Source of the DNA: Enterococcus sp. 5H
GTDB taxonomy: Bacteria > Bacillota > Bacilli > Lactobacillales > Enterococcaceae
Direction of reading: 5' to 3'
Assembly (NCBI RefSeq): GCF_028128615.1
Contig: NZ_AMDP01000019.1
Coordinates: 62,001-126,000, forward strand
DNA: 64,000 nucleotides
Each line of letters starts with the position of its first letter. Within the stretch, counting starts at the first letter, position 1. The notes beneath the pieces were generated by a model. That model ran no database searches. It had not been told where the DNA came from and saw nothing but the letters and a program-made list of their open reading frames with translations. The position numbers and the translations under genes are program-made. Below are positions 12,367-20,209 of the stretch, piece after piece.

Positions 12367-12711
12367 TTAATGCTGTATTGCTTCCAAAAAAGTAAGTACT
12401 TTATCCAGTTGTAAATTGTGGTAGTCTAAAGAATCAAGATAGAACACCTTTTCTTTAGGATAGTTACCAATGTCAAATAGCTTTTGCAATCCAGGGACAC
12501 AAATAATAGCATCCGCTTCTTGAGCGATTACTTCAATATCAGCAATAGAATCGTCTAATACAGCTTCCCAAGGAAGGTTTCTTTCTAACAGTTCGGTATT
12601 CAATTGTGTAACGAGTTTAGTTTGATTAAAATTCCCTATAACGGCGTTATTCGGCAGCATATTTCTACCAAACATCGGTGTGCTTTGATAAACAACGATT
12701 GCTGTATTCAA
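12367..12711 (-). CDS. Uncharacterised 114-residue alpha/beta protein
   Basis: I do not recognise this family. The sequence alternates hydrophobic strands and helices (AIVVYQSTPMFG, ADIEVIAQEADAIICVPG, EKVFYLDSLDYHNLQLDKV), suggesting a small Rossmann-like fold, with no signal peptide or membrane segment. The start is TTG at 12711, chosen because GGAGAG lies about seven bases before it. It lies immediately upstream of the thioesterase gene on the same strand, so the two are likely co-expressed. A PTS IIB-like fold was considered, but no phosphorylatable Cys or His stands out at the usual place. Function unknown. Confidence 0.6.
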   Translation of the reverse strand: MNTAIVVYQSTPMFGRNMLPNNAVIGNFNQTKLVTQLNTELLERNLPWEAVLDDSIADIEVIAQEADAIICVPGLQKLFDIGNYPKEKVFYLDSLDYHNLQLDKVLTFLEAIQH

Positions 12712-12891
12712 AAAATCTCTCCTTTTTTAAGTTCATTTACTTGTTAGTTTATAAAATTTATTATACATGAGAATGAGTTGGGACAAAAATTTAATTAAAT
12801 CTTATGGATAGGATGAATACGCTTGGAATGATTTTGTTATATAATTATTTTAAGATTTACAAGTAAGACATAGAAAGCTGAGGGATCAAAT

Positions 12892-13275
12892 ATGGGCTGC
12901 TTAGGTAATATTATATGGTTTATTTTTGGCGGGTTTATTGGTGGATTAACATGGGTAATAGCAGGAATTCTTTGGTGTATTACGATTGTGGGAATTCCGA
13001 TTGGATTGCAATGTTTTAAATTGGCTGGCTTGAGTTTTTGGCCGTTTGGTAAAAAAGTTGTTTATAGTACGAGTAATGTTTCCTTTATCGTAAACATTAT
13101 CTGGCTGATTGTTAGTGGATTACCTTTAGCGATTGCTCATTGTGCTAGCGGCATTATTTTATGTGTAACAATTATTGGTTTCCCTTTTGGGCTGCAGTCG
13201 TTCAAATTAGCTAAGTTGGCATTAATGCCTTTTGGTGCGCAAGTAGTGCCAACTAATAGTGTGTATATGGAATAA
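12892..13275 (+). CDS. YccF-family inner membrane protein
   Basis: A 127-residue membrane protein with two YccF modules in tandem. Each has a hydrophobic helix followed by a near-identical block: ITIVGIPIGLQCFKLAGLSFWPFG, then VTIIGFPFGLQSFKLAKLALMPFG. Four hydrophobic segments are visible. The family is widespread and uncharacterised; it has been grouped with possible transporters or stress-related proteins. The gene stands alone between a divergent upstream unit and a terminator downstream. A TATAAT at 12840-12845 may be its -10 box, but no good -35 is seen. Confidence 0.85.
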   Translation: MGCLGNIIWFIFGGFIGGLTWVIAGILWCITIVGIPIGLQCFKLAGLSFWPFGKKVVYSTSNVSFIVNIIWLIVSGLPLAIAHCASGIILCVTIIGFPFGLQSFKLAKLALMPFGAQVVPTNSVYME

Positions 13276-13301
13276 TCATGTATTATTAGCGGATTTTTAA
13301 G

Positions 13302-13345
13302 TTCGAAACAAGACTAGTTTTTAGTTTTGTTTCGAATTTTTTTTT
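13302..13345. terminator. Terminator formed by an intergenic palindrome family member
   Basis: TTCGAAACAA (13302-13311) pairs with TTGTTTCGAA (13327-13336), with ACTA/TTAGT pairs inside, then nine or more T residues. It is a variant of the GGGACAAAACT family and ends the YccF gene. Confidence 0.8.
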
Positions 13346-13353
13346 ATAATTTC

Positions 13354-13382
13354 TTGACAACAGAAACCAAACTTGGTATATT
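13354..13382 (+). promoter_or_regulatory. Promoter of the zinc lipoprotein gene
   Basis: TTGACA (13354-13359) and TATATT (13377-13382) are spaced 17 bases apart, a near-consensus sigma-A promoter. The start would fall near 13389, just before the Zur-like palindrome. Confidence 0.85.
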
Positions 13383-13393
13383 TTCTTGTGCCT

Positions 13394-13414
13394 AAAACGT
13401 AACGATTACGTTTT
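13394..13414. promoter_or_regulatory. Zur-type zinc-repressor operator
   Basis: Perfect 9-base arms, AAAACGTAA and TTACGTTTT, flank a three-base centre. This matches the form of Bacillus-type Zur boxes (AAATCGTAATNATTACGATTT, two bases changed in each arm). It lies just downstream of the promoter -10, where bound repressor would block initiation. Zinc-dependent repression of the downstream adcA-like gene is inferred. Confidence 0.75.
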
Positions 13415-13468
13415 GTTGGGCGGAAATCGGAATGAAGCTAGGAAATTAAACTACGTAAGGGGAAAATA

Positions 13469-14986
13469 ATGAAAAAAAATCTAAAGTCTATCACACTAAG
13501 TTTATTATTAATGGTCGCTTTTTTAACTGCCTGCACAAATTCAAACGATAAAAGTGAGGTAAATGCAGATGATGAGCAGTTAAATATTGTGACTTCTTTT
13601 TATCCAATGTATGAATTTACCAGAAATATTGTTGGTGATGCTGGGGAAGTCTCATTAATGATTCCAGCTGGAACAGAAGCACATGATTATGAACCTTCTG
13701 CCAAAGAAATTGCAAACCTGCAAGATGCGGATGCGTTTGTTTATAATAGTGAGTATATGGAAACGTGGGTACCAAAAACAGAAAAATCTTTGAAAGAAGT
13801 CAAAAGTATTAAAGCAACAGAAGGGATGTTGTTACTTCCGGGTAGCGACGATCACGATCATTCACATGGTGATGGTCATGACGATCACTCGCACGATTAT
13901 GATCCTCATATTTGGTTAAGCCCATACAGAGCGATTAAAGCCGTAGAGATTATTAGAGATGGTCTAATTGAAAATTTTCCTGAACAAAAAACTGTATTCA
14001 CTGAAAATGCCGCTGATTATATCGAGCAATTAACAGAACTGCATCAGCTATACGAGGAAAAATTACTGGATGCCAAACAAAAGAATTTTATCACTCAGCA
14101 CACGGCTTTTTCTTATTTAGCGTTAGATTATGATTTAAAACAGATTCCAATTGCAGGTATTTCTCCAGATCAAGAACCGCAGCCATCACGCATTGCAGAG
14201 CTTAAAAATTTAGTAGATGAAACAGGAATCAGCTATATTTACTTTGAAGAGAATGCGAACGATCGAGTAGCAAGAACATTAGCTAATGAAGCTGGCGTAG
14301 AATTGCTTGTGTTGAATCCTTTGGAAGGCCTAACGAAGCAAGATATGGAAGATGGTAAAACATATATTAGTGTAATGAAGGATAACTTAGATTCTTTATT
14401 AAAATCTACAGAAGTTGAACCTAAAAGGGACATAGCGGAACAAACGAAAGAAAAGACAGTTTATAATGGTTATTTTGACGATAAAGATGTTAAAGACCGC
14501 ACACTTTCCGATTATGCTGGCGACTGGCAATCCGTTTTCCCTTATTTAGAAGATGGTACATTCGACCAAGTATTTGACTATAAAGAAAAACAGACGAAAA
14601 AAATGACCGCTGAAGAATATAAAGAGTACTATCAAATAGGTTATCAGACGGATGTTGATCGGATCGTGATTGATGATAACACAATGACATTTATCGTTGG
14701 TGATAAAGAATATAAGTCAACATACAAATATGTAGGAAAAGAAATTTTAACCTATGCCGCTGGCAATCGCGGCGTACGCTTCTTGTTTGAAGCAACAGAA
14801 GACACTCCATATAAATACGTTCAATTCTCAGATCATGGTATTGCACCGAGTAAAGCCGCTCATTTTCATATTTATTTTGGAAATGAAAGTCAGGAAAAAT
14901 TATTAGAAGAAATGGATAATTGGCCAACATACTATCCTGTAGGTTTGACTGGCTTTGAAATTGCGCAAGAGATGCTGGCACATTGA
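13469..14986 (+). CDS. adcA: Zinc ABC transporter substrate-binding lipoprotein AdcA with ZinT domain
   Basis: A 505-residue lipoprotein: signal sequence with lipobox LTAC (Cys22), then a cluster-A-I (ZnuA/AdcA) metal-binding domain. Metal-site histidines are visible in AGTEAHDYEPSAKEI and DPHIWLSPYRA, and between them lies a His-rich loop (HDHSHGDGHDDHSH). From about residue 320 a ZinT/YodA domain follows (DRTLSDYAGDWQSVFPYLED), ending in AAHFHIYFGNES. This two-domain form is typical of streptococcal and enterococcal AdcA, which delivers zinc to the AdcBC transporter. No permease or ATPase gene is nearby, so it must use a transporter encoded elsewhere. A strong promoter and a Zur-like operator precede it. 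Confidence 0.93.
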   Translation: MKKNLKSITLSLLLMVAFLTACTNSNDKSEVNADDEQLNIVTSFYPMYEFTRNIVGDAGEVSLMIPAGTEAHDYEPSAKEIANLQDADAFVYNSEYMETWVPKTEKSLKEVKSIKATEGMLLLPGSDDHDHSHGDGHDDHSHDYDPHIWLSPYRAIKAVEIIRDGLIENFPEQKTVFTENAADYIEQLTELHQLYEEKLLDAKQKNFITQHTAFSYLALDYDLKQIPIAGISPDQEPQPSRIAELKNLVDETGISYIYFEENANDRVARTLANEAGVELLVLNPLEGLTKQDMEDGKTYISVMKDNLDSLLKSTEVEPKRDIAEQTKEKTVYNGYFDDKDVKDRTLSDYAGDWQSVFPYLEDGTFDQVFDYKEKQTKKMTAEEYKEYYQIGYQTDVDRIVIDDNTMTFIVGDKEYKSTYKYVGKEILTYAAGNRGVRFLFEATEDTPYKYVQFSDHGIAPSKAAHFHIYFGNESQEKLLEEMDNWPTYYPVGLTGFEIAQEMLAH

Positions 14987-15010
14987 TGAACGAAAAATAA
15001 GTAAGATTAA

Positions 15011-15057
15011 AAACAAGTATTCAAAATCTGTTTTCAGGTTTTGGATGCTTGTTTTTA
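15011..15057 (+). terminator. Intrinsic terminator of adcA
   Basis: AACAAG-AT-CAAAA pairs with TTTTG-AT-CTTGTT around a loop, ending in a T run. It separates adcA from the Abi gene. Confidence 0.8.
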
Positions 15058-15094
15058 TTTAGCTAATTTTCAAAAAAATGAAAAATAAGTCATA

Positions 15095-15123
15095 TTGTTA
15101 AATATCTTTTTAAGAAGTATAAT
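15095..15123 (+). promoter_or_regulatory. Promoter of the Abi gene
   Basis: TTGTTA (15095-15100), 17 bases, TATAAT (15118-15123). The predicted start is about 20 bases before the ribosome site AGGAG at 15140, so the Abi gene is an independent transcription unit. Confidence 0.7.
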
Positions 15124-15151
15124 GAGTATAAATATATTTAGGAGAATAGAG

Positions 15152-16192
15152 ATGGACAACGAGGTTGCGACAATACTTGAGAAGATTGAACGTTTACAGA
15201 AGATAAATGTAGAAGAGCAGATTAAATACATGCGCTTTAAAGGCATAAAATTTAATGAAATTAGTGAACAATCTGCGATAAAAACACTATCTGAAAATAC
15301 ATATTATTATAAAATGACTGCATTTAGAAAAAATTTTGAGCGAGATTCCGATGGAAAATATCAAAATTTAGACTTTAAACATTTATCTGATTTAGCAACT
15401 ATTGATATGCATCTAAGATATATACTCATGAAATTAACATTAGATATTGAGCATTCATTGAAAACAAAAATTATAGCTTCTATTACAGATGGTGATGACG
15501 ATGGTTATTCAATTGTCAAAGCATACAATGATTATCAACAAAAGAAATTTAATTCATGGATTGATAAAGAGCAAATTTCTGAAGATGAAAAAACAGAGCG
15601 GAAATTAAGGTATGTAGATATAGTGGATAAAATAATGAATGAGCGAAATAATACTAAAAGCTATGATTATGATTTGTATTGTAAAAGGATTAAAAACCCC
15701 TCAATTTGGGTACTTTTAGAATTGATGACTTTTGGACAGTTGTCATCATTTATCAAGTTTTATTGTGAACATAATTTGTTCGAATCAAGCAAGTATGGAT
15801 CGGCAAAAATTTTCCTACCATACGCCAAAAATGTTAGGAACTGTGCTGCTCATAGTCGACCTATTTTATTATATTTAAAACAAGAATTTCAATTTGCTGA
15901 TAAAGAAAAACTACCAAGATATCCTCATAAAAAATTAACAGATTATCTAAAAAGAACTAGTTTTAGCAATAATCGTGTTTATCCCAATCTAACGAATATG
16001 AGGGTACATGATTTAGCTTCTGTATTATATCTTCATGATATGTATGTAGAATCTTCTGGGATTAGAGATAACAGGAAAGCTGAGTTAAAAAAATTGATGG
16101 ATAGATGTAAACGTAATGAATATTTATATATCAATCAACCTTGGTTGTGTGAAAAATATGCTATGTTTAATAAAATGATTGAAGAATATTGA
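15152..16192 (+). CDS. Abi_2 (AbiD/AbiF-like) HEPN-domain abortive infection protein
   Basis: A 346-residue cytosolic protein from the ATG at 15152, which has AGGAG seven bases upstream; a longer frame from TTG 15095 would start inside the promoter. The N-terminal part matches the Abi_2 pattern (EEQIKYMRFKGIKF, then ALKTLSENTYYYKMTAF-like IKTLSENTYYYKMTAF). The helical core has SIWVLLELMTFGQLSSF near residues 184-200. A HEPN ribonuclease motif R-x4-H is present as R229-NCAA-H234 in KNVRNCAAHSRPI. HEPN Abi proteins act as RNA-cutting toxins that stop growth on phage infection. The gene stands alone, without a protein antitoxin, and is followed by a structured RNA-like segment. It is AT-richer than its neighbours, which suggests transfer. 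Confidence 0.88.
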   Translation: MDNEVATILEKIERLQKINVEEQIKYMRFKGIKFNEISEQSAIKTLSENTYYYKMTAFRKNFERDSDGKYQNLDFKHLSDLATIDMHLRYILMKLTLDIEHSLKTKIIASITDGDDDGYSIVKAYNDYQQKKFNSWIDKEQISEDEKTERKLRYVDIVDKIMNERNNTKSYDYDLYCKRIKNPSIWVLLELMTFGQLSSFIKFYCEHNLFESSKYGSAKIFLPYAKNVRNCAAHSRPILLYLKQEFQFADKEKLPRYPHKKLTDYLKRTSFSNNRVYPNLTNMRVHDLASVLYLHDMYVESSGIRDNRKAELKKLMDRCKRNEYLYINQPWLCEKYAMFNKMIEEY

Positions 16193-16222
16193 TTTGTGGG
16201 AGAATTATGACAGAGTTTTGTA

Positions 16223-16377
16223 TTGACCCAAGCAGATTGGGATGGTAACATAGTTGTTAGATGAAAGACCCTTCCGAAAGGTCGTTTATAGTTGGGGTAA
16301 CAGCTAACTATAGATTAAAGGTAAAGTAAAACTGTTTGATACAAGCTTTTTGTGGCGTTTGTATCAGACAGTTTTTT
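16223..16377 (+). ncRNA. Predicted structured non-coding RNA downstream of the Abi gene
   Basis: The segment begins 30 bases after the Abi stop. A promoter-like pair TTGACC (16223-16228) and TAACAT (16246-16251), spaced 17, would start a transcript near 16258. Stem-loops seen: CCCAA-GCAGA-TTGGG (16227-16241, before the predicted start), GACC...GGTC with a CCGA loop (16267-16283), and TATAGTT...AACTATA (16287-16312). A strong terminator follows (16328-16377). TAGTTGTTA (16251-16259) could also pair with TAACAGCTA (16298-16306, one G-U), competing with the third stem, so two folds are possible. No coding frame of useful length exists. Function as an antitoxin or guide-like RNA for the Abi protein is inference from position. 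Confidence 0.5.
16328..16377 (+). terminator. Strong intrinsic terminator of the Abi-linked RNA
   Basis: AAAACTGT-TGATACAA pairs with TTGTATCA-ACAGTTTT, about 16 base pairs with one internal mismatch, followed by a T run. It could end both the Abi mRNA and a separate small RNA. Confidence 0.85.
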
Positions 16378-16527
16378 GCTATTCACTTGGTATATAAAAT
16401 GAACAAATTCACCATCCTCTAAACCCTCTGTCATTCTAAAACTTCCATTTTTGTGTATAATAGAAGCATTGAAAACTAATTGAGCTGAATGACTTGTTCT
16501 GCTTTTAAATTATAAGGAGGTTTCCTC
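16378..16527 (+). promoter_or_regulatory. Promoter region of the men operon
   Basis: A perfect TATAAT at 16456-16461 lies about 70 bases before menB. Its -35 is poor (TTCTAA- or ATTCTA-like at the right spacing), suggesting activator help or weak expression. The ribosome site AAGGAGG (16514-16520) is ideally spaced from the ATG. No other element was recognised. Confidence 0.5.
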
Positions 16528-17343
16528 ATGAGAAACTGGACAACAATCAAAGAATATGAAGAGATTTTATTTGAACAAGAAGGAAAAGTAGCAAAAATCA
16601 CGATCAATCGTCCTCATGTTCATAACGCATTTACACCAAAAACGGTCATGGAAATGATTGATGCATTTAATATCAGCCGCGATAAACAAGATATTGGCGT
16701 AATTATTTTAACAGGTGCTGGAGATCTGGCTTTTTGTTCCGGTGGTGACCAAAAGGTTCGCGGACATGGCGGCTATGTAGGTGACGATAGTGTTCCTCGT
16801 TTGAATGTGCTTGATTTACAACGTTTGATTCGTGTGATTCCCAAACCAGTTATTGCAATGGTTAAAGGCTACTCAATCGGTGGTGGAAATGTATTGCAGC
16901 TTGTCTGTGATTTAACGATTGCTGCTGATAATGCTAAATTTGGACAAACAGGACCTAACGTAGGTAGTTTTGATGGAGGATATGGATCTGGTTATTTAGC
17001 ACGTGTGATTGGTCATAAAAAAGCCAAAGAAGTTTGGTTCTTATGTAAACAATATTCAGCAGAAGAAGCCTTGGATATGGGCTGGATCAATACAATTGCA
17101 CCATTAGATAAAGTGGAAGATGTCACAATGGAATGGGCAGAAGAAATGTTGAAGAAAAGTCCACTTGCATTGCGTATGATTAAAGCATCATTAAATGCCG
17201 ATACTGACGGATTGGCTGGTATCCAACAATTAGCTGGAGACGCAACATTGCTATACTACACAATGGATGAAGCTAAAGAAGGCCGTGACTCATTTAAAGA
17301 AAAACGTGAACCTGACTTCGATCAATTTCCTAAATTTCCATAA
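16528..17343 (+). CDS. menB: 1,4-Dihydroxy-2-naphthoyl-CoA synthase MenB
   Basis: A 271-residue crotonase-fold enzyme that cyclises o-succinylbenzoyl-CoA to DHNA-CoA. Visible landmarks are [11 protein letters not shown] (oxyanion hole and CoA loop), [20 protein letters not shown], and [20 protein letters not shown]. The QTG at residues 140-142 is the type seen in E. coli MenB, whose glycine leaves room for a bicarbonate cofactor, rather than the aspartate type. The C-terminal FDQFPKFP is the usual MenB ending. It is the first gene of a six-gene operon (menB, E, F, D, H, C). In enterococci the pathway makes demethylmenaquinone for electron transfer to oxygen or outside acceptors. Confidence 0.97.
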   Translation: MRNWTTIKEYEEILFEQEGKVAKITINRPHVHNAFTPKTVMEMIDAFNISRDKQDIGVIILTGAGDLAFCSGGDQKVRGHGGYVGDDSVPRLNVLDLQRLIRVIPKPVIAMVKGYSIGGGNVLQLVCDLTIAADNAKFGQTGPNVGSFDGGYGSGYLARVIGHKKAKEVWFLCKQYSAEEALDMGWINTIAPLDKVEDVTMEWAEEMLKKSPLALRMIKASLNADTDGLAGIQQLAGDATLLYYTMDEAKEGRDSFKEKREPDFDQFPKFP

Positions 17344-17355
17344 AGGGTGAGAAAC

Positions 17356-18831
17356 ATGAGCAGTTGGCTACAAAAACAAGTGAAGGAAAGACCGAATCAT
17401 CCTGCTTTTTATTGGCAGGATGACGTTTGGTCGTTTGCTGATGTGGAGCAAGAAGTTCAACAATGGATGACAGAATTCGCAAAAAAAATCCCGCAAACTG
17501 AAAAACGAATTGCACTATTTGGACGTAACTCAAAAGAAATGTATTTTTCTATTCTGGCATTGTGGGAAATAGGAAAAGAAATTGTTTTTTTGAACAGCCA
17601 TTTGAGTGTAAAAGAATTAGAATATCAGCTGACAGATGCAAATGTAAATTGGGTAGTAGCAGATAATGAATCTTTAGCGAATCTGTCTAAGCTGAAACAA
17701 GTAAAATTGCTTGAAATGACACGTTCGAATCATACAGAAAAAATTATTGTTTCAACATCTGCCTATCAGCTAAATTCAACAGCTTCAATCATGTATACAT
17801 CAGGTACTACGGGGAATCCTAAAGGTGTAGTTCAGTGTTTCAGTAATCATTTTGCGAGTGCCATGGCTACACAAGAAAACATGCAGGTTACAACGGAGGA
17901 TTGTTGGCTTTGTCCTGTACCTCTGTTTCATATTAGTGGTTTATCTATCGTGATTCGTCAATTAGTTTTAGGTTGTAGTTTTCGCTTGTATGATCGCTTT
18001 GATGGAAAAATGGTGACAGCTGATTTAACGCAAGGAAAAGGTACAATTATTTCGGTAGTGACGCTTATGTTGCAGGAATTATTGGAAGAGTATCCTAAAG
18101 AAGGTTACGATCATCGATTTAAGGCAATGCTTCTTGGTGGTGGACCAATTTCTAAAAAAGCATTGGAAACGTGCGAAAACTTCGGTATTCCAGTGATCCA
18201 ATCATACGGAATGACAGAAACATGCTCTCAAGTAGTCGCTTTGAGCTTTAAAGATGCTTCGAAGAAGATGGGCTCTGTCGGTAAGCCATTGATGGGGATG
18301 GCAGTTAAAGTTGTCGATGAAAAAAATCAGGAAATTTCCGCAAATCAAGTAGGAGAAGTTCTGTTAAAAGGTAAAAATGTTATTCAGCACTATTTAAATG
18401 GCGAACAGTGGCAGACAACTAAATGGACAGCAGATGGCTGGTTTAAAACAGGTGATATGGGCTATTTAGACGATGAAGGCTATCTTTATTTGGTTAGCCG
18501 TTTAAGTGAACTGATTATTTCTGGCGGAGAAAATATTTATCCAACAGAAGTTGAGCATGTATTACAAGAAATGCCTGAAATAAAAGAAGTCGCTGTGGTT
18601 GGTGAACCTGACAAGAAATGGGGCTCCATTCCTGTTGCTTACATTGTCGGTGATGCAACAATCACGGTAGAAAAAATAAACGCATTTGCTCAAACCTATT
18701 TGGCAAAATTCAAACTGCCTAAAAAGGTTTATTTGTGCGATACACTTCCAAAAACAGCAAGTGGAAAATTAGCAAAACACCGCTTAACAACAATAGAAAG
18801 GGAGGCTTTTTTAAGTAATGAGCATTCCTAA
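17356..18831 (+). CDS. menE: o-Succinylbenzoate-CoA ligase MenE
   Basis: A 491-residue adenylate-forming enzyme from the ATG at 17356, chosen because AAGGGTGAG precedes it, while an in-frame GTG at 17347 sits almost on the menB stop. It shows the AMP-binding loop MYTSGTTGNPKGVVQ, PLFHISGLSIV (MenE-type substrate region), SYGMTETCSQ, the hinge GWFKTGDMGYLD and the C-terminal lysine motif PKTASGKLAKHRL. It activates o-succinylbenzoate with ATP and CoA to make the MenB substrate. The menB gene ends 12 bases before, and its own end overlaps menF by 14 bases, consistent with one mRNA. Confidence 0.95.
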   Translation: MSSWLQKQVKERPNHPAFYWQDDVWSFADVEQEVQQWMTEFAKKIPQTEKRIALFGRNSKEMYFSILALWEIGKEIVFLNSHLSVKELEYQLTDANVNWVVADNESLANLSKLKQVKLLEMTRSNHTEKIIVSTSAYQLNSTASIMYTSGTTGNPKGVVQCFSNHFASAMATQENMQVTTEDCWLCPVPLFHISGLSIVIRQLVLGCSFRLYDRFDGKMVTADLTQGKGTIISVVTLMLQELLEEYPKEGYDHRFKAMLLGGGPISKKALETCENFGIPVIQSYGMTETCSQVVALSFKDASKKMGSVGKPLMGMAVKVVDEKNQEISANQVGEVLLKGKNVIQHYLNGEQWQTTKWTADGWFKTGDMGYLDDEGYLYLVSRLSELIISGGENIYPTEVEHVLQEMPEIKEVAVVGEPDKKWGSIPVAYIVGDATITVEKINAFAQTYLAKFKLPKKVYLCDTLPKTASGKLAKHRLTTIEREAFLSNEHS

Positions 18832-20209
18832 AGAACTAGAAGAAGCATATGAACAAGGTTATCGAAAATTCAGTTGGGTTCAGAAATTAAATGAAAACTC
18901 TATTTCTTTGCGTACTTATTTTGAGAAGGGCCAAAAAGCATTTCACGGGGAACGATTCTATTGGCAAACACCAGAAAAAGAGTTTACCTTAGCAGGTTTT
19001 GGTAAGGAAATTGAATTAACACATGAACAAGCAAGTTTTAAACAAGTCGATTCATTTATTTTGAAAGAACAAGATAAGATTTACCAAAATTTGTCAATTA
19101 CAGGAACTGGTGCGATTTTATTTGGCGGTTTCTCCTTTGATGATACTATTCTAAAGCAAAATGATTGGGGAAAAATGGAGCAAGGATTATTTTATCTGCC
19201 GACTTTTCTGATCACTCAAAAGATGAACGAACAGTTTTTGACTATCAACTTTAGTACCGAAACTAAAAGCGAATTACAGCAAAAATGGGTGTCTGTAAAC
19301 AAACAATTTGTTGATATTATGAATACGGAAAGTGAACAACAGATCAAATGTGATCAAGTTGAAGCAGAGGAAGTCGCAGTTACCCAATGGATGACTCTTG
19401 TGGATGAAACAGTAGCCAAATTAAAAGAAGTAGGACCTCTGGAAAAAGTTGTTTTAGCTAGACGAATGAAGATAAGTAGTAGTCAGCCTTTTCAATCAGA
19501 AGTAATTTTGAAGAACCTTGAAGAACAGCAAACTAACACATACTTTTTTGTATTAGAAGCTGAGCATCATGTGTTTATCGGTGCGACACCAGAGCGATTA
19601 TTGAAAGCTTCTACCACAACGTTTTCAACTGCAAGTGTGGCAGGGTCTGTTTCACGTGGAACAACTGAAGCAGAAGATATCGAATTAGGAAGTCATCTAC
19701 TGAATGATATGAAAAATCGGCAAGAACATAAAATTGTTGTGGATCGTATTGTGAAAGAGTTGGAACGAATGACTGAAGATATGGTTCATGTTCAACAACC
19801 TCAATTATTGAAAAATCGTGATATTCAGCATTTATTTTTGCCGATTGAAGGCAAAAGACGCGCAGCTTTTCGATTTTTAACAGGAATTCAGCAATTACAT
19901 CCAACACCAGCCTTAGGAGGAGAACCAAAAGAGTTAGCATTAGAGTGGCTTAGAGTACATGAAAAATTAGATCGAGGTCTATATGGCGCGCCGATCGGCT
20001 GGATTGCGTTGAAAGAAGATATAGGAGAATTTGCTGTTGGTATTCGCTCAGCTATTTTTTCAGAGAATCAAGGCTATTTGTACGCTGGTTGCGGGATTGT
20101 TAAAGACTCCGAGGCAGCATCAGAACGAGTAGAGACAAAAATTAAATTTCAACCGATGTTAAGAGGGATAGGCGGGGATATTCATGACGAATCAAAAAGA
20201 AATGACTAA
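18818..20209 (+). CDS. menF: Isochorismate synthase MenF
   Basis: A 463-residue chorismate-binding enzyme. The conserved C-terminal fold carries LEKVVLARRMKI, FIGATPERLL, FSTASVAGSVSRG, EHKIVVDRIVKEL, HPTPALGGEPKELALEWL, RGLYGAPIGWI and AGCGIVKDSEAASERVETKIKF. It isomerises chorismate to isochorismate, the first committed step of menaquinone synthesis. The N-terminal half is poorly conserved, as usual. EntC/DhbC-type siderophore enzymes share the fold; the men operon context decides for MenF. It overlaps menE by 14 bases and menD by 26 bases, so all are probably coupled in translation. Confidence 0.95.
   Translation: MSIPKELEEAYEQGYRKFSWVQKLNENSISLRTYFEKGQKAFHGERFYWQTPEKEFTLAGFGKEIELTHEQASFKQVDSFILKEQDKIYQNLSITGTGAILFGGFSFDDTILKQNDWGKMEQGLFYLPTFLITQKMNEQFLTINFSTETKSELQQKWVSVNKQFVDIMNTESEQQIKCDQVEAEEVAVTQWMTLVDETVAKLKEVGPLEKVVLARRMKISSSQPFQSEVILKNLEEQQTNTYFFVLEAEHHVFIGATPERLLKASTTTFSTASVAGSVSRGTTEAEDIELGSHLLNDMKNRQEHKIVVDRIVKELERMTEDMVHVQQPQLLKNRDIQHLFLPIEGKRRAAFRFLTGIQQLHPTPALGGEPKELALEWLRVHEKLDRGLYGAPIGWIALKEDIGEFAVGIRSAIFSENQGYLYAGCGIVKDSEAASERVETKIKFQPMLRGIGGDIHDESKRND

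Noticed and set aside
16207-16248. 13-codon frame MTEFCIDPSRLGW after the Abi gene
   Set aside because: The ribosome-like GGGAGA is only three bases from the ATG, and the frame overlaps the first hairpin and promoter of the predicted RNA; an untranslated element explains it better.
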